Shown piece after piece: positions 19,119 to 30,668 of a stretch of DNA of 64,000 bases. Both the position numbers and the translations under genes were made by a program. Source of the stretch: Pelagibacterium lacus. Lineage in GTDB: Bacteria > Pseudomonadota > Alphaproteobacteria > Rhizobiales > Devosiaceae. Positions within the stretch are counted from its first letter, which is position 1. Each line of letters opens with the position of its first letter. The notes below the pieces were generated by a model that had not been told where the DNA came from, did no database searches, and worked only from the letters and a program-made list of their open reading frames with translations. Location: positions 186,001-250,000 of the forward strand of contig NZ_QQNH01000002.1 in the NCBI RefSeq assembly GCF_003345525.1, in the 5' to 3' direction.

Positions 19119-19927
19119 TGGCCGGCACCGACAGCAGCAAGGCGGTCGTCTTCCGGGATTCGCCGGCGATCATTCTCGTCGAGCCGCAATTGGGCGAGAA
19201 TATCGGCGCGGCGGCGCGGGCCATGGCCAATTTCGGATTGTGGGACCTGCGGCTGGTCAATCCGCGCGACGGGTGGCCCAATGAAAAGGCGGTGGCCGCT
19301 GCCGCCAAGGCCGATCACGTGATCGGCCGCGTGCAGGTGTTCGAAACGCTGGCCGAGGCCATGGGCGATCTGCATCTGGTGCATGCGACCACGGCCCGCA
19401 ATCGTGAAATGTTCAAGCCGGTGATCGGGCCCGATGTGGCGGCAGACGCCATGGTCTCGGCCATCGGCGCGGGCCGCAAGACGGGAATCCTGTTCGGGCG
19501 GGAACGGTGGGGCCTCAACAACGACGAGGTCGCGCTCGCCGATGCCATCGTGACGCTGCCGGTTGAACCGGCCTTCGCCTCGCTCAATATCGCCCAGGCC
19601 GTATTGGTGCTCGCCTATGAATGGCGGCGCGCGGCGCTCAAGGACGCCCCCCTGCCGTTTGCCGCCGATGAGGGAGAGCCGGCGCCGCGCGGGCAATTGG
19701 CGGGGCTGACCGAGCAGTTGGGCGAGGCGCTCGACCGGGTGGGGTTCTTCAAATCCCCCGACAAGCGGCCGGGAATGATGAACAATATCCGCTCGATGTT
19801 CGCCCGGGCCGGCTTCAATGCCCAGGAAGTGCGCACGCTTCGCGGCATGGTCGCGGCGCTCGACCGCCGGCACGAGCGGGCTAATCCGACGCGGGTTCAA
19901 CCCGACGACGATGCCGGAAGCGCTTGA
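19118..19927 (+). CDS. trmJ: SpoU/TrmJ family RNA methyltransferase
   Basis: 269 residues from ATG 19118. SPOUT signatures are VEPQLGENIGAAARAMANFG (motif 1), GILFGRERWGLNNDE (motif 2) and LPVEPAFASLNIAQAV (motif 3), in the order and length of TrmJ (tRNA Cm/Um32 2'-O-methyltransferase). The C-terminal tail resembles the TrmJ extension. The symbol is by family; a different RNA target is possible. It is coupled to the preceding acetyltransferase. Confidence 0.85.
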   Translation: MAGTDSSKAVVFRDSPAIILVEPQLGENIGAAARAMANFGLWDLRLVNPRDGWPNEKAVAAAAKADHVIGRVQVFETLAEAMGDLHLVHATTARNREMFKPVIGPDVAADAMVSAIGAGRKTGILFGRERWGLNNDEVALADAIVTLPVEPAFASLNIAQAVLVLAYEWRRAALKDAPLPFAADEGEPAPRGQLAGLTEQLGEALDRVGFFKSPDKRPGMMNNIRSMFARAGFNAQEVRTLRGMVAALDRRHERANPTRVQPDDDAGSA

Positions 19928-20130
19928 CTTTGTCGGCCCGCGCCCATAGAAACCGCCCATCCTGAATGGGTTTGCCCATCGGGAAGCACCCGGGACCGTC
20001 GGTTTGCGTATCAGGGTCAGGCATTCGCCGCGACCCGTACCCAACGTTTTTCGCACGGTCTGTCGGTCGCCTCGCCAGAGGGGACAGAGGAGGGCGCTGT
20101 CTTTTATCGTCGTTATTAGAAGGACATGCG

Positions 20131-20748
20131 ATGTCGAAACGTCATTCACAGAAGCACAAAATCGATCGCCGCCTTGGCGAAAACATCTGGGGCCGTCCGA
20201 AGTCCCCGCTCAATGCGCGGGCCTATGGCCCCGGCCAGCACGGCCAGCGCCGCAAGGGCAAGCTGTCGGACTTCGGTATCCAGCTCCGCGCCAAGCAGAA
20301 GCTGAAGGGCTATTACGGCTCGATCACCGAGAAGGCCTTCCGCCGCGTTTACGCCGAAGCCGCCCGCCGCAAGGGTGACACCGGCGAAAACCTCATCGGC
20401 ATTCTCGAAAGCCGGCTGGACGCCATCGTCTACCGCGCCAAGTTCGTGCCGACCGTGTTCGCTGCCCGCCAGTTCGTCAACCACGGCCATGTGCAGGTCA
20501 ATGGCCAGCGCGTGAACATTCCGTCCTACACCGTGAAGCCGGGCGACGTGATCTCGATCCGTGAGCGCTCCAAGCAGCTCACCATCGTTCTCGAAGCTGC
20601 CCAGCTCGCCGAGCGCGACGTGCCGGACTATATCGATGTCGATCACTCCAAGATGACCGCATCCTATGTCCGCATCCCGGCGCTGTCGGACGTGCCCTAT
20701 CCGGTGCAGATGGAACCGAACCTGGTCGTCGAATTCTATTCGCGCTAA
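20131..20748 (+). CDS. rpsD: 30S ribosomal protein S4
   Basis: 205 residues from ATG 20131, beginning [20 protein letters not shown], with AGAAGGAC just upstream. The S4 RNA-binding domain is around residues 95-160 ([13 protein letters not shown] and [14 protein letters not shown]). It lacks the N-terminal zinc-binding cysteines found in some S4 paralogues. It is a primary binder of 16S rRNA and here is a single gene with a strong terminator. The 203 bases upstream have no recognisable gene and would hold the promoter and leader. Confidence 0.98.
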   Translation: MSKRHSQKHKIDRRLGENIWGRPKSPLNARAYGPGQHGQRRKGKLSDFGIQLRAKQKLKGYYGSITEKAFRRVYAEAARRKGDTGENLIGILESRLDAIVYRAKFVPTVFAARQFVNHGHVQVNGQRVNIPSYTVKPGDVISIRERSKQLTIVLEAAQLAERDVPDYIDVDHSKMTASYVRIPALSDVPYPVQMEPNLVVEFYSR

Positions 20749-20772
20749 GCCAGAGCAAGAGTTTTAAAGAAA

Positions 20773-20800
20773 GGGCCGCCCCATCGGGCGGCCCTTTTTT
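20773..20800 (+). terminator. rpsD terminator
   Basis: Stem GGGCCGCCC / GGGCGGCCC with a CATC loop, followed by six T. It overlaps the very end of the convergent sbmA gene. Confidence 0.9.
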
Positions 20801-22065
20801 CATGTCACGATTTCGGTGTGCGGGCGGGGATGGTGGGGGATATCGGCATCCACCACCAGCGGCGTGTCGGGCGGCAGATGGCTCTCGAAGGCCCTGAGGC
20901 GCTTATGGACCGAAAGCAGTTCAACGACGGTCGGCCAGGCCGAGGCGAAGAACTGGAACGAGGCCGAGACGCGGTTGAAGGCCAGCACCACCCGCTGATA
21001 GACGCCCAGCGTCAGCGCGCCGCCCACGATGGAGGGGGCCATCACCAGCATGGGCACGAGGCTTGCCGCATTGCCGTAGGAATAGCGGGCCAGATTGAAA
21101 TAGGTGTAGTGCCAATAGAGCCGGAAATAGTTCTTCTGCACGCCGGCGAAGAGCTCGGCAATGGTGGGCGGCTGGGCCCGTTCGGCATGATCCTCGCCAT
21201 AGACGAGTTCCTTGCGCAGCGCCGCCTCCACGCGCTGGTTGTGGAATTCGAGCCCCGGCAGGCGGGCGCCGACAACGGCCAGAAGCGCGGTTCCGAAAGC
21301 GGCGGAAACCAGCGCCACCCAGACCAGAGCGCCATCCACATTGCCGAAGATGGGCACTTCGGTGATGGAGGCGGACAGGGTGTAGAGCAGGGGCAGGAAG
21401 ACCACGAGGGTGAGCATGGCGTCGAAGAAGGCGACCAGCAGGCGCTCGAGAATGGTGGCCAGCCGCATGGTGTCTTCCTGGATGCGCTGGGACGCGCCCT
21501 CGATATGGCGCAGGTGTTCCCATTGGCTCATGAAATAGAAGGTCATGGCCCGGCGCCAGCGGAAGACATAGTGGGACGTGGCGAAGGAGAGAAGGACCAG
21601 CAGGATGATCGACGGCGCCATGACGAAGGCATAGATCAGCGCCTGTTCCATGATCTGCTCGACCGTGACGACGCCGGGCTCGGTCAGCGCGGTCTGGATG
21701 AGGTTGAAGAACACGCCGTTCCAATCGTTGATCCAGGCGTCGATCTGCACCGAAAAGAAGGTGGCCAGCAGGATGGTCACCGAACCGAAGACCGACCACC
21801 AATACCAGTAATGCCGTTTGTAGACGTACCAGAACAGGCAGAACGAATAGCCCGTGAGCAGGACATATTCGTAGAGCCATACCTTCTGGGCGGAAAAGAA
21901 CGGCGCGGGCTGGCCTTCGGTCGGCGCCACGCCGAGCCAGGGGCCTAGGCTCAGCACCGATTCCAGCGCCTCGCCGAAAACAAACCAGATGGCCATGGCC
22001 GCCATCACCCAGAGCACCGCCGATGGAAAGAATATCCTCGGCTCGGGAAAGAACGATCGGAACAT
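20800..22065 (-). CDS. sbmA: SbmA/BacA family peptide-import membrane protein
   Basis: 421 residues from ATG 22065, with AGGAGA upstream. Diagnostic SbmA segments are MFRSFFPEPRIFFPSAVLW at the N-terminus, SHYVFRWRRAMTFYFMSQW, HLRHIEGASQRIQEDTMR, VVGARLPGLEFHNQRVEAA and KELVYGEDHAERAQPPT. It has about eight membrane helices and no ATPase domain. In relatives it imports proline-rich peptides and bleomycin-like compounds using the proton gradient, and BacA is needed for symbiosis or infection. Alone on its strand, divergent from ttcA across 234 bases in which I see no further gene. Confidence 0.95.
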   Translation of the reverse strand: MFRSFFPEPRIFFPSAVLWVMAAMAIWFVFGEALESVLSLGPWLGVAPTEGQPAPFFSAQKVWLYEYVLLTGYSFCLFWYVYKRHYWYWWSVFGSVTILLATFFSVQIDAWINDWNGVFFNLIQTALTEPGVVTVEQIMEQALIYAFVMAPSIILLVLLSFATSHYVFRWRRAMTFYFMSQWEHLRHIEGASQRIQEDTMRLATILERLLVAFFDAMLTLVVFLPLLYTLSASITEVPIFGNVDGALVWVALVSAAFGTALLAVVGARLPGLEFHNQRVEAALRKELVYGEDHAERAQPPTIAELFAGVQKNYFRLYWHYTYFNLARYSYGNAASLVPMLVMAPSIVGGALTLGVYQRVVLAFNRVSASFQFFASAWPTVVELLSVHKRLRAFESHLPPDTPLVVDADIPHHPRPHTEIVT

Positions 22066-22299
22066 GGGCTCTCCTGGTCTATGGCGACTCGACATTGCCG
22101 TCGCGCCGGATCGAGCGATTTAAGGCGCAGTTTTAGGCGCTGACAAGAACAGGAAAAGGCCGGACTGCGGCACGGAACCGGCAATTGAACAGATTTCGGG
22201 AAGAACCGCCCGTGATGGGGCGAATTCGGACGGTCCGGGCCTTTCCCCCCGGCCTGCCGGGATGTATCACACCATCACCCGCTGCATGAGGGGTGAGAG

Positions 22300-23151
22300 A
22301 TGAGCACTGCCGAGCCCATAACCGAAATCGACGATTCCTGTCCCGCGCTGCTCAGGAACGCGCCGGGCGGCGTCGAATTCAACAAGCTGCGGAAGCGCCT
22401 GATCCGACAGGTGCGTGAAACCCTCGACACCTATGGCATGGTACGGCCCGGCGCCCGATGGCTGGTGGCGCTTTCAGGCGGCAAGGACAGCTATGGGCTG
22501 CTGGCCGTGCTGATGGACCTCAAATGGCGCGGGCTGCTGCCGGTGGAATTGCTGGCCTGCAATCTCGACCAGGGGCAGCCCAACTTTCCCAAGCACATCC
22601 TGCCCGATTTCCTTACCCGCAACGGCATCGCGCACCGGATCGAATATCAGGACACCTATTCGATCGTTACCGACAAGCTGCCGCAGGGCTCCACCTACTG
22701 TTCGCTGTGCTCGCGGCTGCGGCGCGGGCATCTGTACCGGATCGCCCGCGAGGAGGGCTGTTCGGCGCTGGTGCTCGGCCATCACCGGGAAGATATCCTC
22801 GAGACGTTCTTCATGAACCTCTTCCACGGCGGCAAGCTGGCGGCGATGCCGCCCAAGCTGCTCAATGACGAGGGCGACGTGGAGGTGCTGCGGCCACTGG
22901 CGCTGTGCGCGGAAGGCGATCTGGCCCGGTTCGCCGAAGCGCTGGAGTTCCCCATCATCCCCTGCGACCTGTGCGGATCGCAGGACGGGTTGCAGCGCAA
23001 TGCCATGAAGGTGATGCTCGACGAGTTCGAGCGGAAGATGCCTGGCCGCAAGGACGTGATGATCCGGGCGCTGGGCACGATCAATCCGAGCCATATGCTC
23101 GATCCGAAACTCTTTGATTTCGCCGCGCTGGCGGCAAGGGAGACGCAATGA
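22300..23151 (+). CDS. ttcA: tRNA 2-thiocytidine(32) synthetase TtcA
   Basis: 283 residues. The PP-loop SGGKDS is at residues 59-64. Two CxxC pairs, C134/C137 (CSLC) and C222/C225 (CDLC), are the TtcA iron-sulfur ligands. The enzyme adenylates and thiolates C32 of some tRNAs. Its stop overlaps the next gene by four bases (ATGA). Confidence 0.95.
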   Translation: MSTAEPITEIDDSCPALLRNAPGGVEFNKLRKRLIRQVRETLDTYGMVRPGARWLVALSGGKDSYGLLAVLMDLKWRGLLPVELLACNLDQGQPNFPKHILPDFLTRNGIAHRIEYQDTYSIVTDKLPQGSTYCSLCSRLRRGHLYRIAREEGCSALVLGHHREDILETFFMNLFHGGKLAAMPPKLLNDEGDVEVLRPLALCAEGDLARFAEALEFPIIPCDLCGSQDGLQRNAMKVMLDEFERKMPGRKDVMIRALGTINPSHMLDPKLFDFAALAARETQ

Positions 23152-23960
23152 ATATCGACCGGCTGACGGCAATCCTGCGCGAGGCGGCACAGGCCGAGAT
23201 CATGCCGCGTTTCCGGCGGCTGGATGAGGGCACCATCGAGACCAAGGCGCATGCCTATGACCTGGTGACCGAAGCCGACAAGGCCTCCGAAGCCTTCATC
23301 ACCCGCGCGATCGGCGCCGCCGCGCCGCATATGGTGGTGATCGGGGAGGAGGCGGTTTCGGCCGATCCGACCCTGCTCGACCGGCATTTCGAGAACGAGA
23401 CGGTGATCTATGTCGACCCGGTCGACGGGACCTGGAACTTCGCCTCGGGGCTGCCGCTGTTCGCGGTGATGGCGGCGGTGGTGCACAAGGGCGAGGTGGT
23501 CGCCGGGGTGATCTACGATCCGGTCGGGGACGACTGGATCATGAGCGAGCGCGGTTGCGGCTGTTTCCAGGTGTTTCCGGACGGGCGCATGCAGCGTCAG
23601 CATTTCGCCGCCGCCGTGCCGCTTGCCGACATGGCGGGAACGGCTTCGGTCTCCTATATGGACCCCGAAAAGCGCCCCGAGGTGATGGCCAATCTGGCCA
23701 AGGTGCGGGTGCTGGCCGCCTATCGCTGCGCAGGGCACGAATACCGGCTGGGGGCCGGCGGCCATGTCCATTTCATGATGTACAACAAGCTCACGCCCTG
23801 GGACCATCTCGCGGGATCGCTGATGATGGCCGAAGCGGGCGCGCATGTGGCCCGCTTCGACGGCAGCGCCTATAAGCCAGCCCACCTCACCGGCGGCCTG
23901 TTGGTCGCGCCGGATGCCGAGAGCTGGCAGGCTCTGCGGCGCGAGGTGTTCACCGTCTAG
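23148..23960 (+). CDS. Inositol monophosphatase family protein
   Basis: 270 residues. Metal-binding motifs of the IMPase/FBPase family are visible: GEEAVS (about residue 65), [14 protein letters not shown] (about 88-101), and the C-terminal [17 protein letters not shown]. It could act on inositol-phosphate, histidinol-phosphate or PAP; the sequence does not decide. It is translationally coupled to ttcA by a 4-base overlap. Confidence 0.88.
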   Translation: MNIDRLTAILREAAQAEIMPRFRRLDEGTIETKAHAYDLVTEADKASEAFITRAIGAAAPHMVVIGEEAVSADPTLLDRHFENETVIYVDPVDGTWNFASGLPLFAVMAAVVHKGEVVAGVIYDPVGDDWIMSERGCGCFQVFPDGRMQRQHFAAAVPLADMAGTASVSYMDPEKRPEVMANLAKVRVLAAYRCAGHEYRLGAGGHVHFMMYNKLTPWDHLAGSLMMAEAGAHVARFDGSAYKPAHLTGGLLVAPDAESWQALRREVFTV

Positions 23961-23968
23961 AGTCGTGT

Positions 23969-25222
23969 TTAGTGCGGTTCGGCGGCGGGTGCGCCGTCCT
24001 TGTATTCCTCACCGACGCCGAACAGCTTGCCGTTTTCGGCGATGAGCACGCACACAATGGCCAGGATGCCGAGGATGAAATATCCCGCGGCGATGGGGGT
24101 GACCGTGCCGTTGAAGAAGCTGCCGGTGATCGTGCCCAGAATGGCGCCGCCCACGGTCTGGATGAAGCCGAACACCGACGAGGCTGTGCCGGCAACGGCG
24201 CCCAGGGGCTCCATGGAGAGGGAGTTCATGTTCGAGCTGGTCCAGCCAAACATGAACATGATGCCGCACAGAAGCGTCATGAACAGCCAGAGCGGCATGG
24301 GCACGGTGAGGGCCAGCAGCAGCCACAGCCCGCTGAGCGCGGTGAAGGCCAGGATGGCCCCATGGCTCAGCCGGCGCATGCCGAGCCGGCGCACGATGCG
24401 CGAATTGGTATAGGACGACACCGACATCAGCGAGGCCTGGAAGGCGAAGGCGAGCGGGAACAGTGGGCCAAGCTCGTAGACGTCCACATAGATCTGCTGG
24501 GACGTGTTGATGAAGCCAAACAGGGCTCCGAATATGAAGGTGCCGGCCAGCCCGTACATGATGGCCATGCGGTTGGACAGAACGATGCGGAACCCGTCGA
24601 GAATCACGGCGGGCTTCAGGGGGCGCCGGCGTTCGGGTACCAGAGTTTCGGGTAGGCGCCAAAAGGTCCAGACGGCAATCACCACGCCGAGACCGGCCAT
24701 GAACAGGAAGATGTATTCCCATGGGCCAGTCAGCAGGATGACCTGGCCGATGGCCGGGGCGATAACCGGAATGATCATGAAGACCATGAAGACCAGCGAC
24801 ATCACCTCGGCCATGGCGCGTCCGCCGAAGCGGTCGCGGACGATGGAGGTCGCGATGACACGGGTGCCGGCCGCGCCCATGCCCTGGACGAACCGCAGGA
24901 CGAGGAGCGTTGCGAAATTGGGGGAGAACACCGCCGCAAAAGCCGCGACCACATAGACGGCGATGCCCACCATCAGCGGCGCGCGGCGTCCGAAGCGGTC
25001 GGATAGCGGTCCGAAAGCGAGCTGGGCAATGCCGAATCCCAGCATATAGGCGGTCAGCACGTAATGCCGGTCGTTCTCGTTGGCCACGTTCAGCGCCTCG
25101 CCCATATGGGGCAGGGCGGGCAGCATGACGTCGATGGCGAGGGCATTGAGCGCCATGAGGCCCGCAATCAGGGCGATGAATTCCGGCCGGGAAACTTCCC
25201 GGTTGGCAGTCTTGATGGACAT
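23969..25222 (-). CDS. MFS drug-resistance transporter, Bcr/CflA type
   Basis: 417 residues from ATG 25222, with about twelve membrane helices. The helix 1 motif ALAIDVMLPALPHMGEAL and the motif A loop GPLSDRFGRRAPLM are typical of the Bcr/CflA (DHA1) group of proton-driven exporters. Substrate unknown. The 3' end meets the phosphatase gene on the opposite strand, 8 bases apart. A terminator lies between it and the upstream MFS gene. Confidence 0.9.
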   Translation of the reverse strand: MSIKTANREVSRPEFIALIAGLMALNALAIDVMLPALPHMGEALNVANENDRHYVLTAYMLGFGIAQLAFGPLSDRFGRRAPLMVGIAVYVVAAFAAVFSPNFATLLVLRFVQGMGAAGTRVIATSIVRDRFGGRAMAEVMSLVFMVFMIIPVIAPAIGQVILLTGPWEYIFLFMAGLGVVIAVWTFWRLPETLVPERRRPLKPAVILDGFRIVLSNRMAIMYGLAGTFIFGALFGFINTSQQIYVDVYELGPLFPLAFAFQASLMSVSSYTNSRIVRRLGMRRLSHGAILAFTALSGLWLLLALTVPMPLWLFMTLLCGIMFMFGWTSSNMNSLSMEPLGAVAGTASSVFGFIQTVGGAILGTITGSFFNGTVTPIAAGYFILGILAIVCVLIAENGKLFGVGEEYKDGAPAAEPH

Positions 25223-25242
25223 GGAAAAACCTTGAAAATCAC

Positions 25243-25269
25243 AAGGCCGGGACACTGGGCCCGGCCTTT
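25243..25269 (-). terminator. Terminator between two MFS genes
   Basis: Stem AAGGCCGGG / CCCGGCCTT with an 8-base loop, placed after the stop of the MFS gene ending at 25309 and before the start of the next at 25222. Confidence 0.65.
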
Positions 25270-25308
25270 GTAGTCAAGCTTGACCTCCCCGGCCGGGTTT
25301 GGCAACCC

Positions 25309-26559
25309 CTAAATCGCCTTGACGGCCGCGGGAGGGGCATTGAAGGCTGGGGCCTTGCCCTCCTTGATCGGGATATGAACCGCGGCGGAAAACAGCCCGA
25401 TGAGAATGCCCAGATACCAGACGAGGTCGTAGGAGCCGGTGAGGTCGAAGGAGAGCCCTCCGAGCCAGACGCCGAAGAACGACCCGATCTGGTGCGAGAG
25501 AAACGCCACGCCATAGAGCATGCCCATATAGCGGGGGCCGAAGAACAGGCTGACCAGCCCCGCCGTCAGGGGCACGGTGGCGAGCCAGAGCATGCCCAGG
25601 GTCGCTGCATAGATATAGGCGCTCATCTCGGTGATGGGCAGCATCAGGAAGGCCGCAGTGCCGATGGCGCGCAGAAAATAGATGACGGACAGGAGGATCT
25701 GCTTGGGCAGGCGATCGCCCAGCCAGCCGGCGAGGAGGGAGCCGGCGACGTTGAACAATCCGATCAATCCCAGCGCCCAGGAACTGGCTTCGGGCGTCAG
25801 CCCGCACTGGACGAGGAAAGCGGGGAAATGGACCGTGATGAAGGCGAGATGGAAGCCGCAGACGAAAAAGCCGATGACCAGCAGGCGGTATGAGCCATGG
25901 CCGAGCGCCTTGGCGAGCGCCTGCATGAAGGGCATGTCGGCATCGCCCGGCGGCGTGTGAGTGCGGCCGCGCAGCATGGTGGAGAGCGGCACGACCATGA
26001 GGATGATCAGCGCCAGCAGGACCAGCGCGGTCTGCCAGCCGAAATTGGAGATGAAAGCCTGGCCGAGCGGCGCGAAGAGAAACTGGCCCATGGAGGAGGC
26101 GGCCGTCGCGATACCGAAGACAAAGCTGCGCTTTTCCGCCGGAACGGCGCGACCGAAGGCAGCCATGACGATGCCGAAGGAGGCGGTGCCGATGCCGATG
26201 CCCATCATGACGCCGCCCGACAGCATGAAGAGGTCGACGGACGGGGTAATCGACCACAGGAACAGGCCCGCCGCATAGATCAGCGCGCCCACGGCCAGGG
26301 TGCGCGCGGTGCCGAACCGGTCGGCAAAGCCCCCGGCGATCGGCTGGGCGATGCCCCAGACGAGGTTCTGGATGGCCAGCGCCATGGCGAATCCCTCGCG
26401 CGACCAGCCCAGATCCTCGGTGATCGGCAGCAGGAACAGACCCGCCGAGGAGCGCGCGCCGAAGGTGACCATGGCGATGATGCAGCCGGCGACGATGATC
26501 AGCGGCAAGGGGACGGCGCTGACGATGCCGAGCGGCCGGGAGGGCGATAGGGAAGACAT
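25309..26559 (-). CDS. MFS transporter (monocarboxylate/oxalate-like subgroup)
   Basis: 416 residues from ATG 26559, with about twelve membrane helices. The N-terminal half carries FGARSSAGLFLLPITEDLGW and the motif A-like loop GGFADRFGTAR, as in MCT/OFA-like MFS proteins that often carry small carboxylates. Substrate not determinable. Divergence from its MFS neighbour is high, so the pair is not a recent duplication. Confidence 0.85.
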   Translation of the reverse strand: MSSLSPSRPLGIVSAVPLPLIIVAGCIIAMVTFGARSSAGLFLLPITEDLGWSREGFAMALAIQNLVWGIAQPIAGGFADRFGTARTLAVGALIYAAGLFLWSITPSVDLFMLSGGVMMGIGIGTASFGIVMAAFGRAVPAEKRSFVFGIATAASSMGQFLFAPLGQAFISNFGWQTALVLLALIILMVVPLSTMLRGRTHTPPGDADMPFMQALAKALGHGSYRLLVIGFFVCGFHLAFITVHFPAFLVQCGLTPEASSWALGLIGLFNVAGSLLAGWLGDRLPKQILLSVIYFLRAIGTAAFLMLPITEMSAYIYAATLGMLWLATVPLTAGLVSLFFGPRYMGMLYGVAFLSHQIGSFFGVWLGGLSFDLTGSYDLVWYLGILIGLFSAAVHIPIKEGKAPAFNAPPAAVKAI

Positions 26560-26670
26560 GAGCGGAGAACCTGCTTTATCGTTCCGCGACGATAGAGGAT
26601 GACGGGCGCTTTCCAAAACGAAAAAGCGCGATGACCCGCATCAATTCGGGTGATCGCTGCCGCAAACGAT

Positions 26671-26700
26671 AAAGGCTCCGGACTGGGTGCCGGAGCCTTT
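26671..26700 (-). terminator. grxD operon terminator
   Basis: 11-bp stem AAAGGCTCCGG / CCGGAGCCTTT with an 8-base loop, 23 bases beyond the grxD stop on the minus strand. The symmetrical A/T ends would let it work in both directions. Confidence 0.8.
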
Positions 26701-26723
26701 GGCGTCAGAAAAAGTCTTTGAAA

Positions 26724-27059
26724 TCAGGCGGTTTGCTTGACGGCAATGCCGGCGTTCTGGAGATGGGTCTGCAATTCGCCGGACTGGAACATTTCGCGGA
26801 CGATGTCGCAGCCGCCCAGGAATTCGCCCTTGACGTAGAGCTGGGGAATGGTCGGCCAGTTGGAATAATCCTTTATGCCCTGGCGCAGGTTCTCGTCTTC
26901 GAGGACGTTGGCGGAGTTGTAGTCGACGCCGAGATAATTGAGGATCTGGACGACCTGGCCGGAAAAGCCGCACTGGGGGAAGTCCGGCGTGCCCTTCATG
27001 AACAGGAAGATGTCGCTGGACTTAACCTGTTGATCAATAACGCTATTGATGTCGCTCAT
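26724..27059 (-). CDS. grxD: Monothiol glutaredoxin Grx4
   Basis: 111 residues with the monothiol active site CGFS at C30 and the glutathione-site segment [19 protein letters not shown]. Grx4 proteins bind a bridging 2Fe-2S cluster with BolA and take part in iron-sulfur trafficking and iron sensing. Here bolA lies immediately upstream, after purL, forming purL-bolA-grxD. Confidence 0.96.
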   Translation of the reverse strand: MSDINSVIDQQVKSSDIFLFMKGTPDFPQCGFSGQVVQILNYLGVDYNSANVLEDENLRQGIKDYSNWPTIPQLYVKGEFLGGCDIVREMFQSGELQTHLQNAGIAVKQTA

Positions 27060-27154
27060 TGTGCAGTCCTTTCGGCCCGTCCGATGCGGGCGATCGATCG
27101 ATGTTGCCCGATAGATAAGAGATGATCGGGGCCATGTCGAGGCCGTGGCTCAGA

Positions 27155-27388
27155 TCACTCCGGGACGCTGGTGGTGAGGGCAAGGGCGTGCAGCTCGCCG
27201 CCCATATTGCCCTTAAGTGCTTGATAAACCATCTGATGCTGCTGCACGCGCGACTTGCCCCGGAAGGCTTCCGAGACGATGGTCGCGGCATAATGATCGC
27301 CGTCTCCGGCCAGATCGCGGATTTCGATCCGGGCATCGGGGAGGGCCTGCTTGATCAGGCTCTCGATTTCGGCGGCGTCCATCGGCAT
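27155..27388 (-). CDS. bolA: BolA family protein
   Basis: 77 residues from ATG 27388 (GGGAG about 8 bases upstream). The BolA fold is evident: IESLIKQALPDARIEIRDLA, the loop DGDHYAATIVSEAFRGKSR, and QHQMVYQALKGNMGGELHAL. It lacks an extended N-terminus, so it is closer to the short IbaG/BolA2 type that pairs with monothiol glutaredoxin. It lies 20 bases after purL and 95 bases before grxD. Confidence 0.93.
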   Translation of the reverse strand: MPMDAAEIESLIKQALPDARIEIRDLAGDGDHYAATIVSEAFRGKSRVQQHQMVYQALKGNMGGELHALALTTSVPE

Positions 27389-27408
27389 GTGAGGCTCCCG
27401 TCTTTTAT

Positions 27409-29619
<2,211 letters not shown>

Positions 29620-29678
29620 GGCCGAGCGATCGATGCAAATTGCGGGGACGAAGGAATGGGGCCGAGCCGGCTCATCGG

Positions 29679-30338
29679 TCAGTTGAGGAGGCCGGCGAAA
29701 ATGCCCTTGCCGTCCTCGCCGCCATGGGCGGGCTCGATGAGGTTTTCCGGATGCGGCATCAGGCCCAGGACATTGCCCTGCCGGTTGGTGATGCCGGCGA
29801 TGTGGTTGAGCGAGCCATTGGGGTTGGTCTCGGGGGTGTAGCGGAACACCACCTGGCCATTGCCCTCGATCTCGGCAAGGGTTTCCGCATCGGCGAAATA
29901 ATTGCCGTCGTGATGGGCGACGGGGCAGCGGATCACCTGGCCCTGGGCATAGCGGTGCGAAAAGGGCGTGTTGGCGTTGGCGACTTCGAGCTTTACTTCG
30001 CGGCAGACGAATTTGAGCGAGGCGTTGCGCATCAGCGCCCCGGGCAGGAGGCCGGCCTCGGTGAGAATCTGGAAGCCGTTGCAGACCCCGAGGACGCGGA
30101 CGCCCTTTTCGGCGCGCTCGCGGATGACGTCCATCATGGGGGAGCGGGCGGCGATGGCGCCGCAGCGCAGATAGTCGCCATAGGAGAAGCCGCCGGGGAT
30201 GACGATCAGGTCGACCTCGGGGAGTTCGGCATCCTTGTGCCAGACCAGAGCGGGCGGGGTGCCGCCGATTTTGGTCAGCGCCGCGATCATGTCGCGTTCG
30301 CGGTTGAGGCCGGGAAAGACAACGACTGCGGACTTCAT
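29679..30338 (-). CDS. purQ: Phosphoribosylformylglycinamidine synthase subunit PurQ
   Basis: 219 residues from ATG 30338, starting [16 protein letters not shown]. Class I glutamine amidotransferase: nucleophile Cys in [10 protein letters not shown] and the catalytic His/Glu pair near LMPHPEN. It supplies ammonia to PurL. A longer in-frame start at 30449 adds unrelated residues. Unusually, about 1.7 kb with a membrane acyltransferase gene separates it from purS. Confidence 0.97.
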   Translation of the reverse strand: MKSAVVVFPGLNRERDMIAALTKIGGTPPALVWHKDAELPEVDLIVIPGGFSYGDYLRCGAIAARSPMMDVIRERAEKGVRVLGVCNGFQILTEAGLLPGALMRNASLKFVCREVKLEVANANTPFSHRYAQGQVIRCPVAHHDGNYFADAETLAEIEGNGQVVFRYTPETNPNGSLNHIAGITNRQGNVLGLMPHPENLIEPAHGGEDGKGIFAGLLN

Positions 30339-30490
30339 CGCGCTTACGTCTCGCTTGAGAAATTCAGGGGCTGTGCCGGATGCGCGCCTTGTCGGAACTT
30401 CGGCGGCAAAAAGCAAGGGGAATCTGGGAGGGGCGGCAATTTGGGCCAATGGGGGGCGGTTGTGGGTATCCGAGAGGCTGCGGCGAAGCT

Positions 30491-30650
30491 TTCCTTCTCC
30501 CCTGGTGGGAGAAGGTGGCCGCGAAGCGGTCGGATGAGGGGGGTGCTGAGGTGGCTTGAGGAGCGACGGTGCTTGTTGGGAGTCAGCGCCCCCTCATCCG
30601 TCTCGGACCTTTCGGTCCGATCCACCTTCTCCCACGAGGGGAGAAGGGAA
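30491..30650. repeat. Long inverted-repeat unit, family 2, copy A
   Basis: Two arms share the words CTTCTCCC, GGGAGAAGG and the terminal TCATCCG / CGGATGA in opposite orientation. The arm with GGTGGCCGCGAAGCGGTCGG comes first (about 30493-30544) and the arm with CCCCTCATCCGTCTCGGACC second (about 30590-30648), the reverse of copies B to D. It fills most of the 330-base gap (30339-30668) between purQ and the acyltransferase; I see no gene there. Confidence 0.85.
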
Positions 30651-30668
30651 GAGAGGAGCGACAGGGCC

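Noticed and set aside
25309-26559. The two adjacent MFS genes as a tandem duplication
   Set aside because: They belong to different MFS subgroups by their helix 1 and motif A sequences and have a terminator between them.
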